From contig CAZCTO010000005.1 of NCBI GenBank assembly GCA_964501725.1, positions 1 to 64,000 of the forward strand: a stretch of 64,000 nucleotides of DNA, in the 5' to 3' direction. This document shows, piece after piece, positions 43,451 to 51,712 of the stretch. The position numbers and the translations under genes are program-made. The notes below the pieces were generated by a model. It saw only the letters and a list, made by a program, of their open reading frames with translations, had not been told where the DNA came from and made no database searches. The first letter of the stretch is position 1, and every line of letters starts with the position of its first letter. Source of the stretch: CAZCTO01 sp964501725 (lineage in GTDB: Bacteria; Bacillota; Clostridia; Saccharofermentanales; Saccharofermentanaceae).

Positions 43451-44518
43451 TTATTCCTTTACCCCGCCGAGCATCATCCCTTGAACGTAATATTTTTGAA
43501 CAAGCGGATACACGCAAATGATCGGCAGAGCCATGAGCACCATCGCACACGATTTGATATTCGCGGCAACTTGCATGGTCTCCGCACTTACCTCGCCGGG
43601 ATCATTTGAGTTCGCTCCTTGAATAATTGTCCTTAGGTAGTAGGCGACCGGCCACTTTTCCTTTTCGCTGCGCAAGTACAGAAATGCATTGAACCAGTTG
43701 TTCCAATAGGAGACTGCATAAAAAAGCGTCATTGTTGCAATGATCGGCTTGGAAAGCGGAACAACAATCCTGAGGAAGACGCCGATGGGACTCAGTCCGT
43801 CTAATTCGCCGGCTTCTTCCAGTTCTTTGGGAACACCCGAAAAAAACGATCTCATCAATATGACGTAAAAAGTACCGATCAGTTGGGGAATAATGAAGGC
43901 TGTTGCGGATCCCTGTAATCCGAGATTGACCATGAGTACATAAGTCGGAATAAGCCCGGCACCAAAATACATAGTGAAAATAATGAATGTCAGAAAGAAT
44001 TTGCTTCCTTTGAGATTGGGTTTTGAAAGCGGATATGCTAAAAAAGAAGTAAAAACCAAGGACAACACAGTCCCGATCACTGTATACACAATTGTGTTTC
44101 GATAATAAAGAAGGAAAGAATCTTGCGTCAGAACAGATTTATAAGTAAAAACATTAAAATCAACGGGGAATACCGTAATTCCGCCCTTAATGATTGCCGC
44201 TTCCGAAGAGAAAGACTGTGCAACAAGATATAGAAACGGAAATAATGTCGCTACAGATATAAGGATCATTATAATCGTATTAATAACACGAAAAACATTA
44301 TATCCGGTAGATTCTTTGATTTTAACCGCGTTATTCGTAATCTGATCCGCGGATTTATACTTCGTTCCTTCTCCTACGGGTATTTTCTTGAGACCAACAA
44401 AATTCTCCTGGTATTTGCGCGCATTATCCTTGCTCTCCGCAGCCTTTCTGTGAAGCTCGGACATCGCTTCGTTTTCCTGATCCGGATCATGATGCATGTT
44501 GTTTTGGTCCTTTACCAT
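43451..44518 (-). CDS. Carbohydrate ABC permease, LplC/YtcP-like, with N-terminal extension
   Basis: This 355-residue permease has six membrane spans from about residue 80. The EAA loop reads ELEEAGELDGLSPIGVFLRIVVPLSKPIIATM near 215-245. Members are usually about 290-300 residues. The extra 65-75 at the start are hydrophilic and charged (HHDPDQENEAMSELHRKAAESKDNARKYQE) and may form a cytosolic helix. The gene overlaps the preceding permease by 7 nt. Confidence 0.88.
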   Translation of the reverse strand: MVKDQNNMHHDPDQENEAMSELHRKAAESKDNARKYQENFVGLKKIPVGEGTKYKSADQITNNAVKIKESTGYNVFRVINTIIMILISVATLFPFLYLVAQSFSSEAAIIKGGITVFPVDFNVFTYKSVLTQDSFLLYYRNTIVYTVIGTVLSLVFTSFLAYPLSKPNLKGSKFFLTFIIFTMYFGAGLIPTYVLMVNLGLQGSATAFIIPQLIGTFYVILMRSFFSGVPKELEEAGELDGLSPIGVFLRIVVPLSKPIIATMTLFYAVSYWNNWFNAFLYLRSEKEKWPVAYYLRTIIQGANSNDPGEVSAETMQVAANIKSCAMVLMALPIICVYPLVQKYYVQGMMLGGVKE

Positions 44519-45513
44519 AGTCCGCTACCCGTTATTGCCTTCGAAATTTTATTCGCTATAGTGAGGAGAAACAGGTTAATGACGCCTTCAAATAATCCGA
44601 CGGCTGTTGCATAGCTGAAGTTCTTGGATTGGAAAGCCATTCTGTACACAAAGGTGGATATGATATCTGCTTTTTCATATATTAAGGAGCTGTAAAGCAG
44701 AAATACTTTTTCAAAAGAAGCATATGATCCGACCAGACCGCCGATATCCAGAATAAGAAGTGTGGTAATGGTCGGCATAATGCAAGGGATAGTAACACTC
44801 AGCACGCTCCGGAAGTGACCTGCGCCGTCAACGGATGCAGCTTCGTATAAGTTGGGATTGATGTTAGACATGGCCGCAAGATACAAAATCGTACCCCAGC
44901 CCAAGCCTTGCCAGACTCCCGAAGTGACGAATATCATCGGAAACCACTTGGCAACGCCCATAAAGTAAACGGTATCGACACCAATCAAATTCAAAAAATA
45001 GTTGATCGGTCCGCTGGCGCTTAACAGTTCACGCACCATGCCTGCCACAATTACAACCGCGATAAAATGCGGCAAATACGAAACGGTTTGAACAAATTTC
45101 TTCCAGCGAAGAACCCTGATCTCGTTTAACAGCAGTGCAAAAATCAGCGTCATCGGAAATCGTACGGCGAGATAAGATATGTTAAGCGACAATGTGTTTC
45201 TAAGTGCCCTTTTGAAAGAATTGCTGGCGATAAACTGCTTAAAGTACTTAAGTCCGCTCCATTCATCCCCGAAGATACTGCTTCCCGGACGATATTTTCT
45301 GAAAGCAATAATGTTGCCCGCCATCGGAATGTACTTAAAAACGACATAGTACAAAATCGGAATCGACAGCATGGCATATAATTGCCAATTTCGTTTTATG
45401 TGTAATAAAAACGGGTTTCTGCGTTTACGCGACGGCAAGCCGGGCTTGACTTCCACAGTCTTAGCTTCTTCAACAACGGGCTCCGTCGCGATTTGGTCCT
45501 TTGCCCTGCCCAT
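44512..45513 (-). CDS. Carbohydrate ABC permease, LplB/YtcP-partner type
   Basis: This 333-residue permease has a short charged N-terminus and six spans. PILYYVVFKYIPMAGNIIAFRKYRPG is the characteristic LplB opening. The EAA loop reads NLYEAASVDGAGHFRSVLSVTIPCIMPTI near 225-250. It is the first gene of the importer operon. The ATPase is not encoded here; such importers usually share an MsmK/MsmX-type ATPase encoded elsewhere. Confidence 0.9.
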   Translation of the reverse strand: MGRAKDQIATEPVVEEAKTVEVKPGLPSRKRRNPFLLHIKRNWQLYAMLSIPILYYVVFKYIPMAGNIIAFRKYRPGSSIFGDEWSGLKYFKQFIASNSFKRALRNTLSLNISYLAVRFPMTLIFALLLNEIRVLRWKKFVQTVSYLPHFIAVVIVAGMVRELLSASGPINYFLNLIGVDTVYFMGVAKWFPMIFVTSGVWQGLGWGTILYLAAMSNINPNLYEAASVDGAGHFRSVLSVTIPCIMPTITTLLILDIGGLVGSYASFEKVFLLYSSLIYEKADIISTFVYRMAFQSKNFSYATAVGLFEGVINLFLLTIANKISKAITGSGLW

Positions 45514-45578
45514 GCACTATTCTCCCCCTGAAGTGAAATTGAACTTGGTAATGAACCTCAGTCTTAGTCGTCGCATCT

Positions 45579-45598
45579 CTAGCATACTTGCATGTTAG
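45579..45598. promoter_or_regulatory. CTAG-type operator upstream of the importer operon
   Basis: CTAGCATACTTGCATGTTAG is an imperfect palindrome with CTA..CAT arms. Its first 12 bases are CTAG-C-AT-A-CTTG, close to the CTAG boxes of eda, esterase and uxuA. It lies 66 bp upstream of the first permease start. A similar 20-mer (16 of 20 bases) is upstream of the gntR gene. A second inverted repeat (ACCTCTTCAGGT, about 45622-45633) is close by. Confidence 0.5.
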
Positions 45599-45718
45599 TT
45601 GACTATAAGACACAGGTTATCACCTCTTCAGGTGCCTGTCAATGGCAAAAGTCGCTTTTTCTGAGATCTTGTGGACACATTGCACAAAAAATTATCGCAA
45701 AAGAACGCTTCTTATATG

Positions 45719-47260
45719 TTACCTATGATATAAAAAATCAAGGGCTTTTTCTGCCAGGCGTTCTCCTAACTGATTTTTATATTGGGGATGAAGTTCCAAA
45801 GGTTGCCCCAGATCTTTTGCGGATACTACCTCGCAAAGAGGCGTACTTTCCGGTGCTTTTCGCTGCAATCTCTGTATTTCCGTCCAACCGTCTCCTGAAC
45901 CGTCAATCGGATCTGTATAGTCAGCCATTTCAACACAAATAACAGGCAAATCCTGTGAGAGATGATCCCGCCAGCCAGTCATCATTGTCGTGAATTTCTC
46001 GTCATATCGATCTGGCGCCCCGGCATTTGATTCTCCTTGATACCAGAGCACTCCTTTCATGGATATTCCGCGAAGCGTGAGGATAGACGCGCGGAAGAGG
46101 CCGGATGGCAGTTTCTGTGCCAGGAAGCCCGGTTCACTTCGATACTCCGCCTCTTTTTCAATGGCATAAAACCAATCTCCGGCAAGTTCAATACGCTTGC
46201 CTGCTGCCTCCAGATAATATGGGTGCTCGGGAATAAACCCTCCGCAACCATTCTCGATCACCAGCCGAACAGCAATCAGGTTATTCCCGGCATGTAGCAA
46301 CGATGCGTCGAAATGGTATTTTCTCGGCGGATACCTATAGGCCGTTTGTCCGATAGAAACCCCGTTTACATAGGTCATATCAGAATCAATTAACTCTCCG
46401 ATATAAAGAAATCCATTTCCACCCGGTTCGCTATCCAAAACCACTTCTTTATAAAACCAGATACTTCCCGAAAAACCGTCTTTGCCTTCTCCGTTAAACA
46501 TCCCCGGAAGAGATATTGTCTTCGCGTCTTTCGGGATCTCCTTTGAGTAGATGTCCCTAACGCCCGACTCGATATGCCCGTACCACTTGCCAATCCGGTT
46601 TTCTCTCTCCGCAAGAAAAGCAGCCAACGATCCCTTTTCGAGAAATGGCTCGATCTCCTTCGAAAAATCTCCAAAGGAATGGAGTGCCGACATGGGCATC
46701 CAAGCCTCAATTGAAGCACCGCCCTGAGCATTCAGTATCAAACCGATCGGCACTCCGATTTCTTCGTGGATTCTTTGCGCAAAGAAAAATCCGGCTGCGC
46801 TCATCTCCATAATTTCACCGGGCACTGCCCGGGTCCATTTCGAAGCAGGCAGGATTGATTCCTCATTTTCACCGAAAACATAATCCGGTGTCAGACGATA
46901 CTGACGAATATCCGGGTAATCCGCTTTGGCTGCTTCTTCCCCCGAAACATCCAGTACACGTTGAACCGGAAGTTCCATATTTGACTGCCCGCTGAGCATA
47001 AAAACATCTCCGAAGCTTACATCCTTGATCACGATTGTTTCGCTGCCCTTAATTGTAATGGAGTAACCGGTCCCGGCACTCCGCAGGGGAAGCTCGACAC
47101 TGAATCTGCCTGATGCGGTCTTGGCGGTGAATACTTGTCCTTCAAAAAAGACTTTTACCTCATCCGCCAGGGAATCAAATCCCCACATTTTATTGACAGT
47201 ATCTCTTTGGAGCACCATTCCATCACTGAAAATCCCGCCAAGCAGTAATGTTTTTTTCAT
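45719..47260 (-). CDS. Sialate O-acetylesterase-like SGNH hydrolase
   Basis: This esterase of about 513 residues has no signal peptide. The nucleophile Ser is in FMLSGQSNMELP near 91-102, the Asn/Gln block in WYQGESNAG near 411, and the C-terminal catalytic His in LELHPQYKNQLGERLAEKAL. Between the halves lies an inserted beta-sandwich domain (about 215-365), as usual for this family. It removes acetyl groups; besides sialate, relatives act on acetylated xylan fragments. The surrounding genes favour acetyl-xylooligosaccharides. ATG 47260 is 8 nt after AGAGG. Confidence 0.85.
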   Translation of the reverse strand: MKKTLLLGGIFSDGMVLQRDTVNKMWGFDSLADEVKVFFEGQVFTAKTASGRFSVELPLRSAGTGYSITIKGSETIVIKDVSFGDVFMLSGQSNMELPVQRVLDVSGEEAAKADYPDIRQYRLTPDYVFGENEESILPASKWTRAVPGEIMEMSAAGFFFAQRIHEEIGVPIGLILNAQGGASIEAWMPMSALHSFGDFSKEIEPFLEKGSLAAFLAERENRIGKWYGHIESGVRDIYSKEIPKDAKTISLPGMFNGEGKDGFSGSIWFYKEVVLDSEPGGNGFLYIGELIDSDMTYVNGVSIGQTAYRYPPRKYHFDASLLHAGNNLIAVRLVIENGCGGFIPEHPYYLEAAGKRIELAGDWFYAIEKEAEYRSEPGFLAQKLPSGLFRASILTLRGISMKGVLWYQGESNAGAPDRYDEKFTTMMTGWRDHLSQDLPVICVEMADYTDPIDGSGDGWTEIQRLQRKAPESTPLCEVVSAKDLGQPLELHPQYKNQLGERLAEKALDFLYHR

Positions 47261-47327
47261 GTCAGCCACCTCTATTCGATTTAGTTGAAATCATTATATA
47301 ATAACAGCATAAAATCATCTATCAGCA

Positions 47328-47339
47328 CTAGAATTCTAG
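47328..47339. promoter_or_regulatory. CTAG-box operator between esterase and yesL genes
   Basis: CTAGAATTCTAG is a perfect 12-bp palindrome, extended to ACTAGAATTCTAGT. It lies between divergent genes, 12 bp upstream of the yesL -35 and about 70 bp upstream of the esterase start. A minus-strand TATAAT-like -10 (near 47296-47301) lies between the box and the esterase start. Confidence 0.65.
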
Positions 47340-47350
47340 TAGATTATTAA

Positions 47351-47379
47351 TTGACTTGAAAAGTATCACGGGCTATACT
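47351..47379 (+). promoter_or_regulatory. Promoter of the yesL-like gene
   Basis: TTGACT (47351-47356) and TATACT (47374-47379), exactly 17 nt apart, lie 55 bp upstream of the chosen start. The CTAG box is just upstream of the -35. Confidence 0.75.
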
Positions 47380-47433
47380 GAGCCGGAATAACCGGCCGGG
47401 TTGAAGCCTGCTGTTCGAGAGGAAAAGATCGGT

Positions 47434-48177
47434 ATGTCTTCATTTGAAAAAATAACCAAAAGTTATTTATATTCTCTCGGCGGAAAACTCGCCGATCTTA
47501 TGATCCTGAGCTCTTTATGGATTCTGTTTTCCTTGCCGGTTGTGACTATAGGCGCCTCCTCTGCTGCTCTGTATTATGCGATCAACAGGCGATTCACAAA
47601 CAAATCCGAGGCGGTTGCCAGTGATTTTATGCATTCCTTCAGACAAAACTGGAAGCAAGGGATCATTCTTACGCTGATTTATCTCGGATACGGCGGATTA
47701 CTGGCTTTTGACATTTATGCGGCACGGAACGGATTCAACGGAACGACTCTCCCGGAGATTTATGAGCAAGTGGCTTACGTTCTTATTCTGCCGGTAGCAT
47801 TCACACTTCCCTTTGTATTTGCTTACCTTTCGCGATTTGATAATAAGGTCAAAGATATTCTTCGCCATTCCTTTTTCTTTTGCGCAACACATCTCTTTCA
47901 TACAATTGCTATATTATTATTGATGCTTCTTTCCGGAGCGGCTATGTTTTTCTTTCCGCCTTGTGCCCTGGTGGTTCCTGCTGTTTGCGCGTTTTTGTGC
48001 TCTAAATACATTGAGAAGGATTTCAGGCAGGCACTCGGACTGCATAACACAAGCGAGCAGGATGATGATGTGAAACGGAACGAAGATCCAATGGACAACG
48101 ATGGAATCGAACCGGCTGTATCCGATGAAGCGGATATTTCGGAAAAGGATAAGGCAGAATACAAGGAGAGGTTATGA
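47434..48177 (+). CDS. YesL family (DUF624) membrane protein
   Basis: This protein of about 247 residues has about five membrane spans followed by a cytoplasmic acidic tail of about 45. LADLMILSSLWILFSLPVVTIGASSAALYYAINR is the defining opening of the YesL family. FMHSFRQNWKQGIILTLIYLGYGGLLAFDI continues it. YesL-like genes accompany Lpl/Ytc-type sugar importers and two-component systems, but the function is not established. ATG 47434 follows AGAGG; an upstream TTG lacks a site. It overlaps the next gene by 4 nt. Confidence 0.85.
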   Translation: MSSFEKITKSYLYSLGGKLADLMILSSLWILFSLPVVTIGASSAALYYAINRRFTNKSEAVASDFMHSFRQNWKQGIILTLIYLGYGGLLAFDIYAARNGFNGTTLPEIYEQVAYVLILPVAFTLPFVFAYLSRFDNKVKDILRHSFFFCATHLFHTIAILLLMLLSGAAMFFFPPCALVVPAVCAFLCSKYIEKDFRQALGLHNTSEQDDDVKRNEDPMDNDGIEPAVSDEADISEKDKAEYKERL

Positions 48178-48530
48178 ATACGGAGTTAATTTACAACAGT
48201 CTTCAAATTGTGTTTATCCTCGCGGCGGTTACGCTGATATTTATCGGACTGAGACACGCGATAAGAAATCTCGATAAAAATGAAAAAGAAAAGGAACTTC
48301 CCGGGAGCGTCATCATTAACAGCACAAAGATCATCGTTCTGGGTATTCTTTTTTTTGCTTTGGGGCGTTACGCAGCGAATGCACTTCTCACCGAAGGCGA
48401 AGGATATGGCATGCTTGACATCATGATTCAGTCGCTTTGGGAGGCTTCATATCGACTTGGATTTGTCGCGTTTCTTCCTTACATCATCAATCGGATTCGC
48501 GCCCCTAAACGCAAAGAGTCCGGAAATTAA
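48174..48530 (+). CDS. Small membrane protein of unknown function
   Basis: This 118-residue protein has a membrane segment at about 9-27, a short charged loop (DKNEKEKELPGS), a second segment at about 48-66 and a weak third at about 92-110. It ends in a basic tail (RAPKRKESG). I recognise no family. It is translationally coupled to the YesL-like gene through a 4-nt overlap and belongs to the same putative regulon, so the two may form a complex. Confidence 0.65.
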   Translation: MNTELIYNSLQIVFILAAVTLIFIGLRHAIRNLDKNEKEKELPGSVIINSTKIIVLGILFFALGRYAANALLTEGEGYGMLDIMIQSLWEASYRLGFVAFLPYIINRIRAPKRKESGN

Positions 48531-48682
48531 TCATTTCCCTTCAATTCATTCGGACTGATTCTGAGCAATCGGGAAATCATCTTTCTCGGATACTATATAA
48601 TTAGTCCGGTCGGCAAAATGCAGCTTGCATCTTTCATGATTATAATTGTTATAATATTTGCTGAAACAATGCTTATTTTGCC

Positions 48683-48713
48683 TTGACGCTATTCTAGTCA
48701 TCTAGTATACTAG
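48683..48713 (+). promoter_or_regulatory. Promoter of uxuA with overlapping CTAG-box operator
   Basis: TTGACG (48683-48688) and TATACT (48706-48711) are spaced exactly 17 nt. The perfect palindrome CTAGTATACTAG (48702-48713) covers the -10. An extra CTAG half-site lies within the spacer (48694-48697). A bound dimer would block RNA polymerase, so repression is the likely mode. This is the clearest regulatory site in the window. Confidence 0.85.
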
Positions 48714-48751
48714 CAATATTAGACGGGCAATGCCCCTTGCGAGGCACAACA

Positions 48752-49831
48752 ATGAAGATGATTTTCCGATGGTTTCCTAACGGGGACGACAGTGTTAAAC
48801 TGCATCAAATCAAGCAAATCCCCGGGATGTCCGGTGTTGCTACGCAGCTTTCATACATTTCCGTCGGAAATGTATGGCCGATCGACGAAATAATTGCTGT
48901 TCGCAATCAGGTTAATGCCGCGGGTCTTGAGATGGAAGTAATCGAGAGTGTGAATATCCACGAGGATATCAAGAAAGGCTTGTCCACTCGGGATGAATAT
49001 ATATCCAATTATATAGTCACTATGAAGAACCTTCATGAGGCCGGAGTCAAGTGCATATGTTATAATTTCATGCCCGTCATGGATTGGGTTCGCAGTAATC
49101 TTGCGGAGAATCTCCCCGACGGCAGTACTTCAATGTCCTATTCACATGATAAAGTGTTGCTGATGGACCCTCAATCAATGGCGCATTCAATGATTCAAGG
49201 ATCGAACAGTTTCTCCCTCCCCGGTTGGGAGCCCGAGCGCTTCCCCGCGATGGTTAAGGATATCGAATTCTACCAGGGAGTATCTTCTGAAACATATTTG
49301 AAGAACATCTCTTATTTTTTAGATGCAGTTATGCCTTATGCGGAAGAATACGATCTGGACTTTGCCGTTCACCCTGACGATCCGCCGTGGCCGATTTTCG
49401 GGTTGCCGAAGATCATCACTAATTCAGAATCCATACGGAGATATCTTTCACTTCATAACAGTCCCCGTAACGGAATCGCTTTGTGTACCGGAAGCCTCGG
49501 AGCGAACAGCGCAAATGACATTCCTGCAATGATCCGGGAGTTTGCCTCCGCCGGAAGGGTTCCCTTTGTACACTTGCGAAATGTACTACACACTTCACCG
49601 TTGGATTTTCAAGAAACAGCGCATCTTTCGGAGTGCGGCGATCTGGACATGTTTGAAATCGTTAAAGCATTATCAGACTCAGGCTTTGAAGGATATATTC
49701 GCCCGGATCACGGACGAAGAATTTGGGGCGAAACCGGCCGACCGGGGTACGGACTATATGATCGGGCCATCGGTTCTAACTACCTCTTGGGGTTATGGGA
49801 AGCCATTAAGAAAATGAGCTCACCCAAATGA
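48752..49831 (+). CDS. uxuA: Mannonate dehydratase
   Basis: This enzyme of about 359 residues dehydrates D-mannonate to 2-keto-3-deoxygluconate. It is a TIM-barrel protein: MIFRWFPNGDDSVKLHQIKQIPG opening, CYNFMPVMDWVRSNL, FAVHPDDPPWPIFGLPKI (metal His), LCTGSLGAN, HLRNV and the C-terminal IRPDHGRRIWGE. ATG 48752 follows GAGG; a TTG at 48737 is less likely. The UxuA product is the substrate of KdgK, encoded at 31922. Confidence 0.96.
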   Translation: MKMIFRWFPNGDDSVKLHQIKQIPGMSGVATQLSYISVGNVWPIDEIIAVRNQVNAAGLEMEVIESVNIHEDIKKGLSTRDEYISNYIVTMKNLHEAGVKCICYNFMPVMDWVRSNLAENLPDGSTSMSYSHDKVLLMDPQSMAHSMIQGSNSFSLPGWEPERFPAMVKDIEFYQGVSSETYLKNISYFLDAVMPYAEEYDLDFAVHPDDPPWPIFGLPKIITNSESIRRYLSLHNSPRNGIALCTGSLGANSANDIPAMIREFASAGRVPFVHLRNVLHTSPLDFQETAHLSECGDLDMFEIVKALSDSGFEGYIRPDHGRRIWGETGRPGYGLYDRAIGSNYLLGLWEAIKKMSSPK

Positions 49832-49877
49832 CCCGAACAAACAATGCACACCCTTTTTTTCATTTTCACTCCTTTAG

Positions 49878-49927
49878 CAACAGAGTCGACTACCCTGATT
49901 CCGCAAGGTGGGTAGCCGGCTCTGTTG
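49878..49927 (+). promoter_or_regulatory. Stable hairpin between uxuA and uxuB
   Basis: CAACAGAG (49878-49885) pairs with CTCTGTTG (49920-49927), and inside it CTACCC pairs with GGGTAG. A T-run precedes the hairpin and none follows, so it is more likely an mRNA-processing or stability element than a terminator. Confidence 0.5.
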
Positions 49928-49981
49928 TCTGATCAAATGTATTAAGCGATAATAACCGGGATAAGATACAGGGGGAATAAG

Positions 49982-51613
49982 ATGATAAAACTTCATTCAG
50001 CTTCTCTTCATGATAAAGATCAATGGGACCAGATCGGTGTTACACTTCCCCGCTTCAACCGACCGGCAATGATTGCAAAAACAACGGAACGGCCGGTCTG
50101 GCTGCATTTCGGGGCAGGGAATATTTTCCGCGGATTCATTGCACGACTTCAACAAGAGCTTCTGAATCGAATGTTTTCCGGGGAAGGAATCATTGTTGCG
50201 GACTCTTTTGATTATGAGATCATAGATAAAATATATAAGCCTTTCGACAACTTAACCGTCATGGCGAACCTCGCTGCAAGCGGTAAAATATCCTATGAAA
50301 TCATCGGAAGTGTCGCTCTTGCGCTACGCGCAGATTCAAACGACTTATCACAGATGTCCCGCCTTCGTGAAATTGCAACCGCGCCTTCCCTTCAACTCAT
50401 CAGCTTTACGATTACCGAAAAAGGCTATGCCTTGCACGGCATCGACGGAGCCTTGCTTTCTGTTGTTGAGCAGGACATTGCCCGCGGGCCTCAAAAAGCA
50501 GTTCATGCCATGAGTGTTGTCTGTGCTCTGCTTTACGAGAGGTATCTGAGTTCTGCCGCCCCTCTTGCTCTCGTAAGCATGGATAATTGCAGTCATAACG
50601 GCGACAAGCTATGCAAAAGCATAGTCGAGATTGCACGCTACTGGGTCCGTCAGGGGTTTATGGAAATGAGTTTTCTTGATTATCTGTTAGACAGATCAAA
50701 AATAAGTTTCCCTTGGAGCATGATCGATAAGATCACTCCGCGACCCGATGAATCGATTTACAGAAAGCTGACCTCGCTTGGCATAGAAGGCATGTCCCCG
50801 ATAACTACGTCAAAGGGCACCTATATCGCACCTTTTGTAAATGCCGAGATTCCGGAGTATCTGGTTATCGAAGACAATTTTCCGAATGGCCGCCCGTTTT
50901 TCGAGAAGGCGGGTGTCTATATGACAGACCGGGACACGGTAAACAAAACTGAGCGAATGAAGGTCACCACTTGCTTGAATCCGTTACACACATCTTTGGC
51001 AATCTTCGGATGCCTATTGGGGTTCACCCGCATTTCTGACGAGATGAGGGATGCCGATCTGGTGGCGCTTGTTAATCATATCGGTTATGAAGAGGGACTT
51101 CCCGTTGTCACCGATCCGATCATCATGGACCCGAAAACGTTTCTGTGCGAAGTGATTGGCGAGAGGCTTCCCAATCCATTTATTCCTGATATGCCGCAAC
51201 GTATCGCAACCGACACGAGTCAAAAAATCGCAATTCGCTTTGGTGAAACGATTAAGGCTTATATTTCAAATGACCATCTTGATGTGACTTCACTTACATT
51301 TATTCCTCTGACCATTGCCGCATGGTTACGATACCTCTTGGGGGTGGATGACTTTGGTCAAGAGATGGCTGTCAGCCCGGATCCCCTTCTCGGGCAGCTT
51401 ACCGGACAGCTCAAGGGGGTGGAATTGGGAATTCCATCCAGTTGCCGCGGAAAGCTCGATGCGATTCTGAAAAACGAGGTCCTTTTCGGAATCGATCTTG
51501 TCGCCTGCGGACTATCTCCCCGAATAGAGAAAATGGTCGGCGAGATGCTTGAAGGCAAAGGTGCGGTTAGATCTACCTTATCCAAATATGTGAATCAAGG
51601 GCTTAAATTGTGA
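49982..51613 (+). CDS. uxuB: Fructuronate reductase (mannitol dehydrogenase family)
   Basis: This 543-residue NAD-dependent enzyme reduces D-fructuronate to D-mannonate. It is somewhat long for the family (about 480-540). VWLHFGAGNIFRGFIARLQQELL is the nucleotide-binding start. SFTITEKGYAL, LALVSMDNCSHNGDKL and FPWSMIDKITPRPDE are characteristic, and KVTTCLNPLHTSLAIFGCLLG carries the catalytic Lys/His region. Position after uxuA and the regulon context exclude mannitol dehydrogenase. The ribosome site is GGGGG. Confidence 0.93.
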   Translation: MIKLHSASLHDKDQWDQIGVTLPRFNRPAMIAKTTERPVWLHFGAGNIFRGFIARLQQELLNRMFSGEGIIVADSFDYEIIDKIYKPFDNLTVMANLAASGKISYEIIGSVALALRADSNDLSQMSRLREIATAPSLQLISFTITEKGYALHGIDGALLSVVEQDIARGPQKAVHAMSVVCALLYERYLSSAAPLALVSMDNCSHNGDKLCKSIVEIARYWVRQGFMEMSFLDYLLDRSKISFPWSMIDKITPRPDESIYRKLTSLGIEGMSPITTSKGTYIAPFVNAEIPEYLVIEDNFPNGRPFFEKAGVYMTDRDTVNKTERMKVTTCLNPLHTSLAIFGCLLGFTRISDEMRDADLVALVNHIGYEEGLPVVTDPIIMDPKTFLCEVIGERLPNPFIPDMPQRIATDTSQKIAIRFGETIKAYISNDHLDVTSLTFIPLTIAAWLRYLLGVDDFGQEMAVSPDPLLGQLTGQLKGVELGIPSSCRGKLDAILKNEVLFGIDLVACGLSPRIEKMVGEMLEGKGAVRSTLSKYVNQGLKL

Positions 51614-51626
51614 TATTTAGAAGCAT

Positions 51627-51646
51627 CTGACATGCTTAAATGCTAG
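51627..51646. promoter_or_regulatory. Putative autoregulatory site upstream of gntR
   Basis: CTGACATGCTTAAATGCTAG is, on the minus strand, 16 of 20 identical to the element at 45579-45598. It lies between uxuB and the GntR gene, 67 bp before its start, and could allow self-control. It is weaker than the perfect CTAG boxes. Confidence 0.4.
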
Positions 51647-51712
51647 TTATGGACTTTTCAAAATCACTGTAGTACACTTACCTTTACAATGCAAAAAACA
51701 GGGGATTATGAT

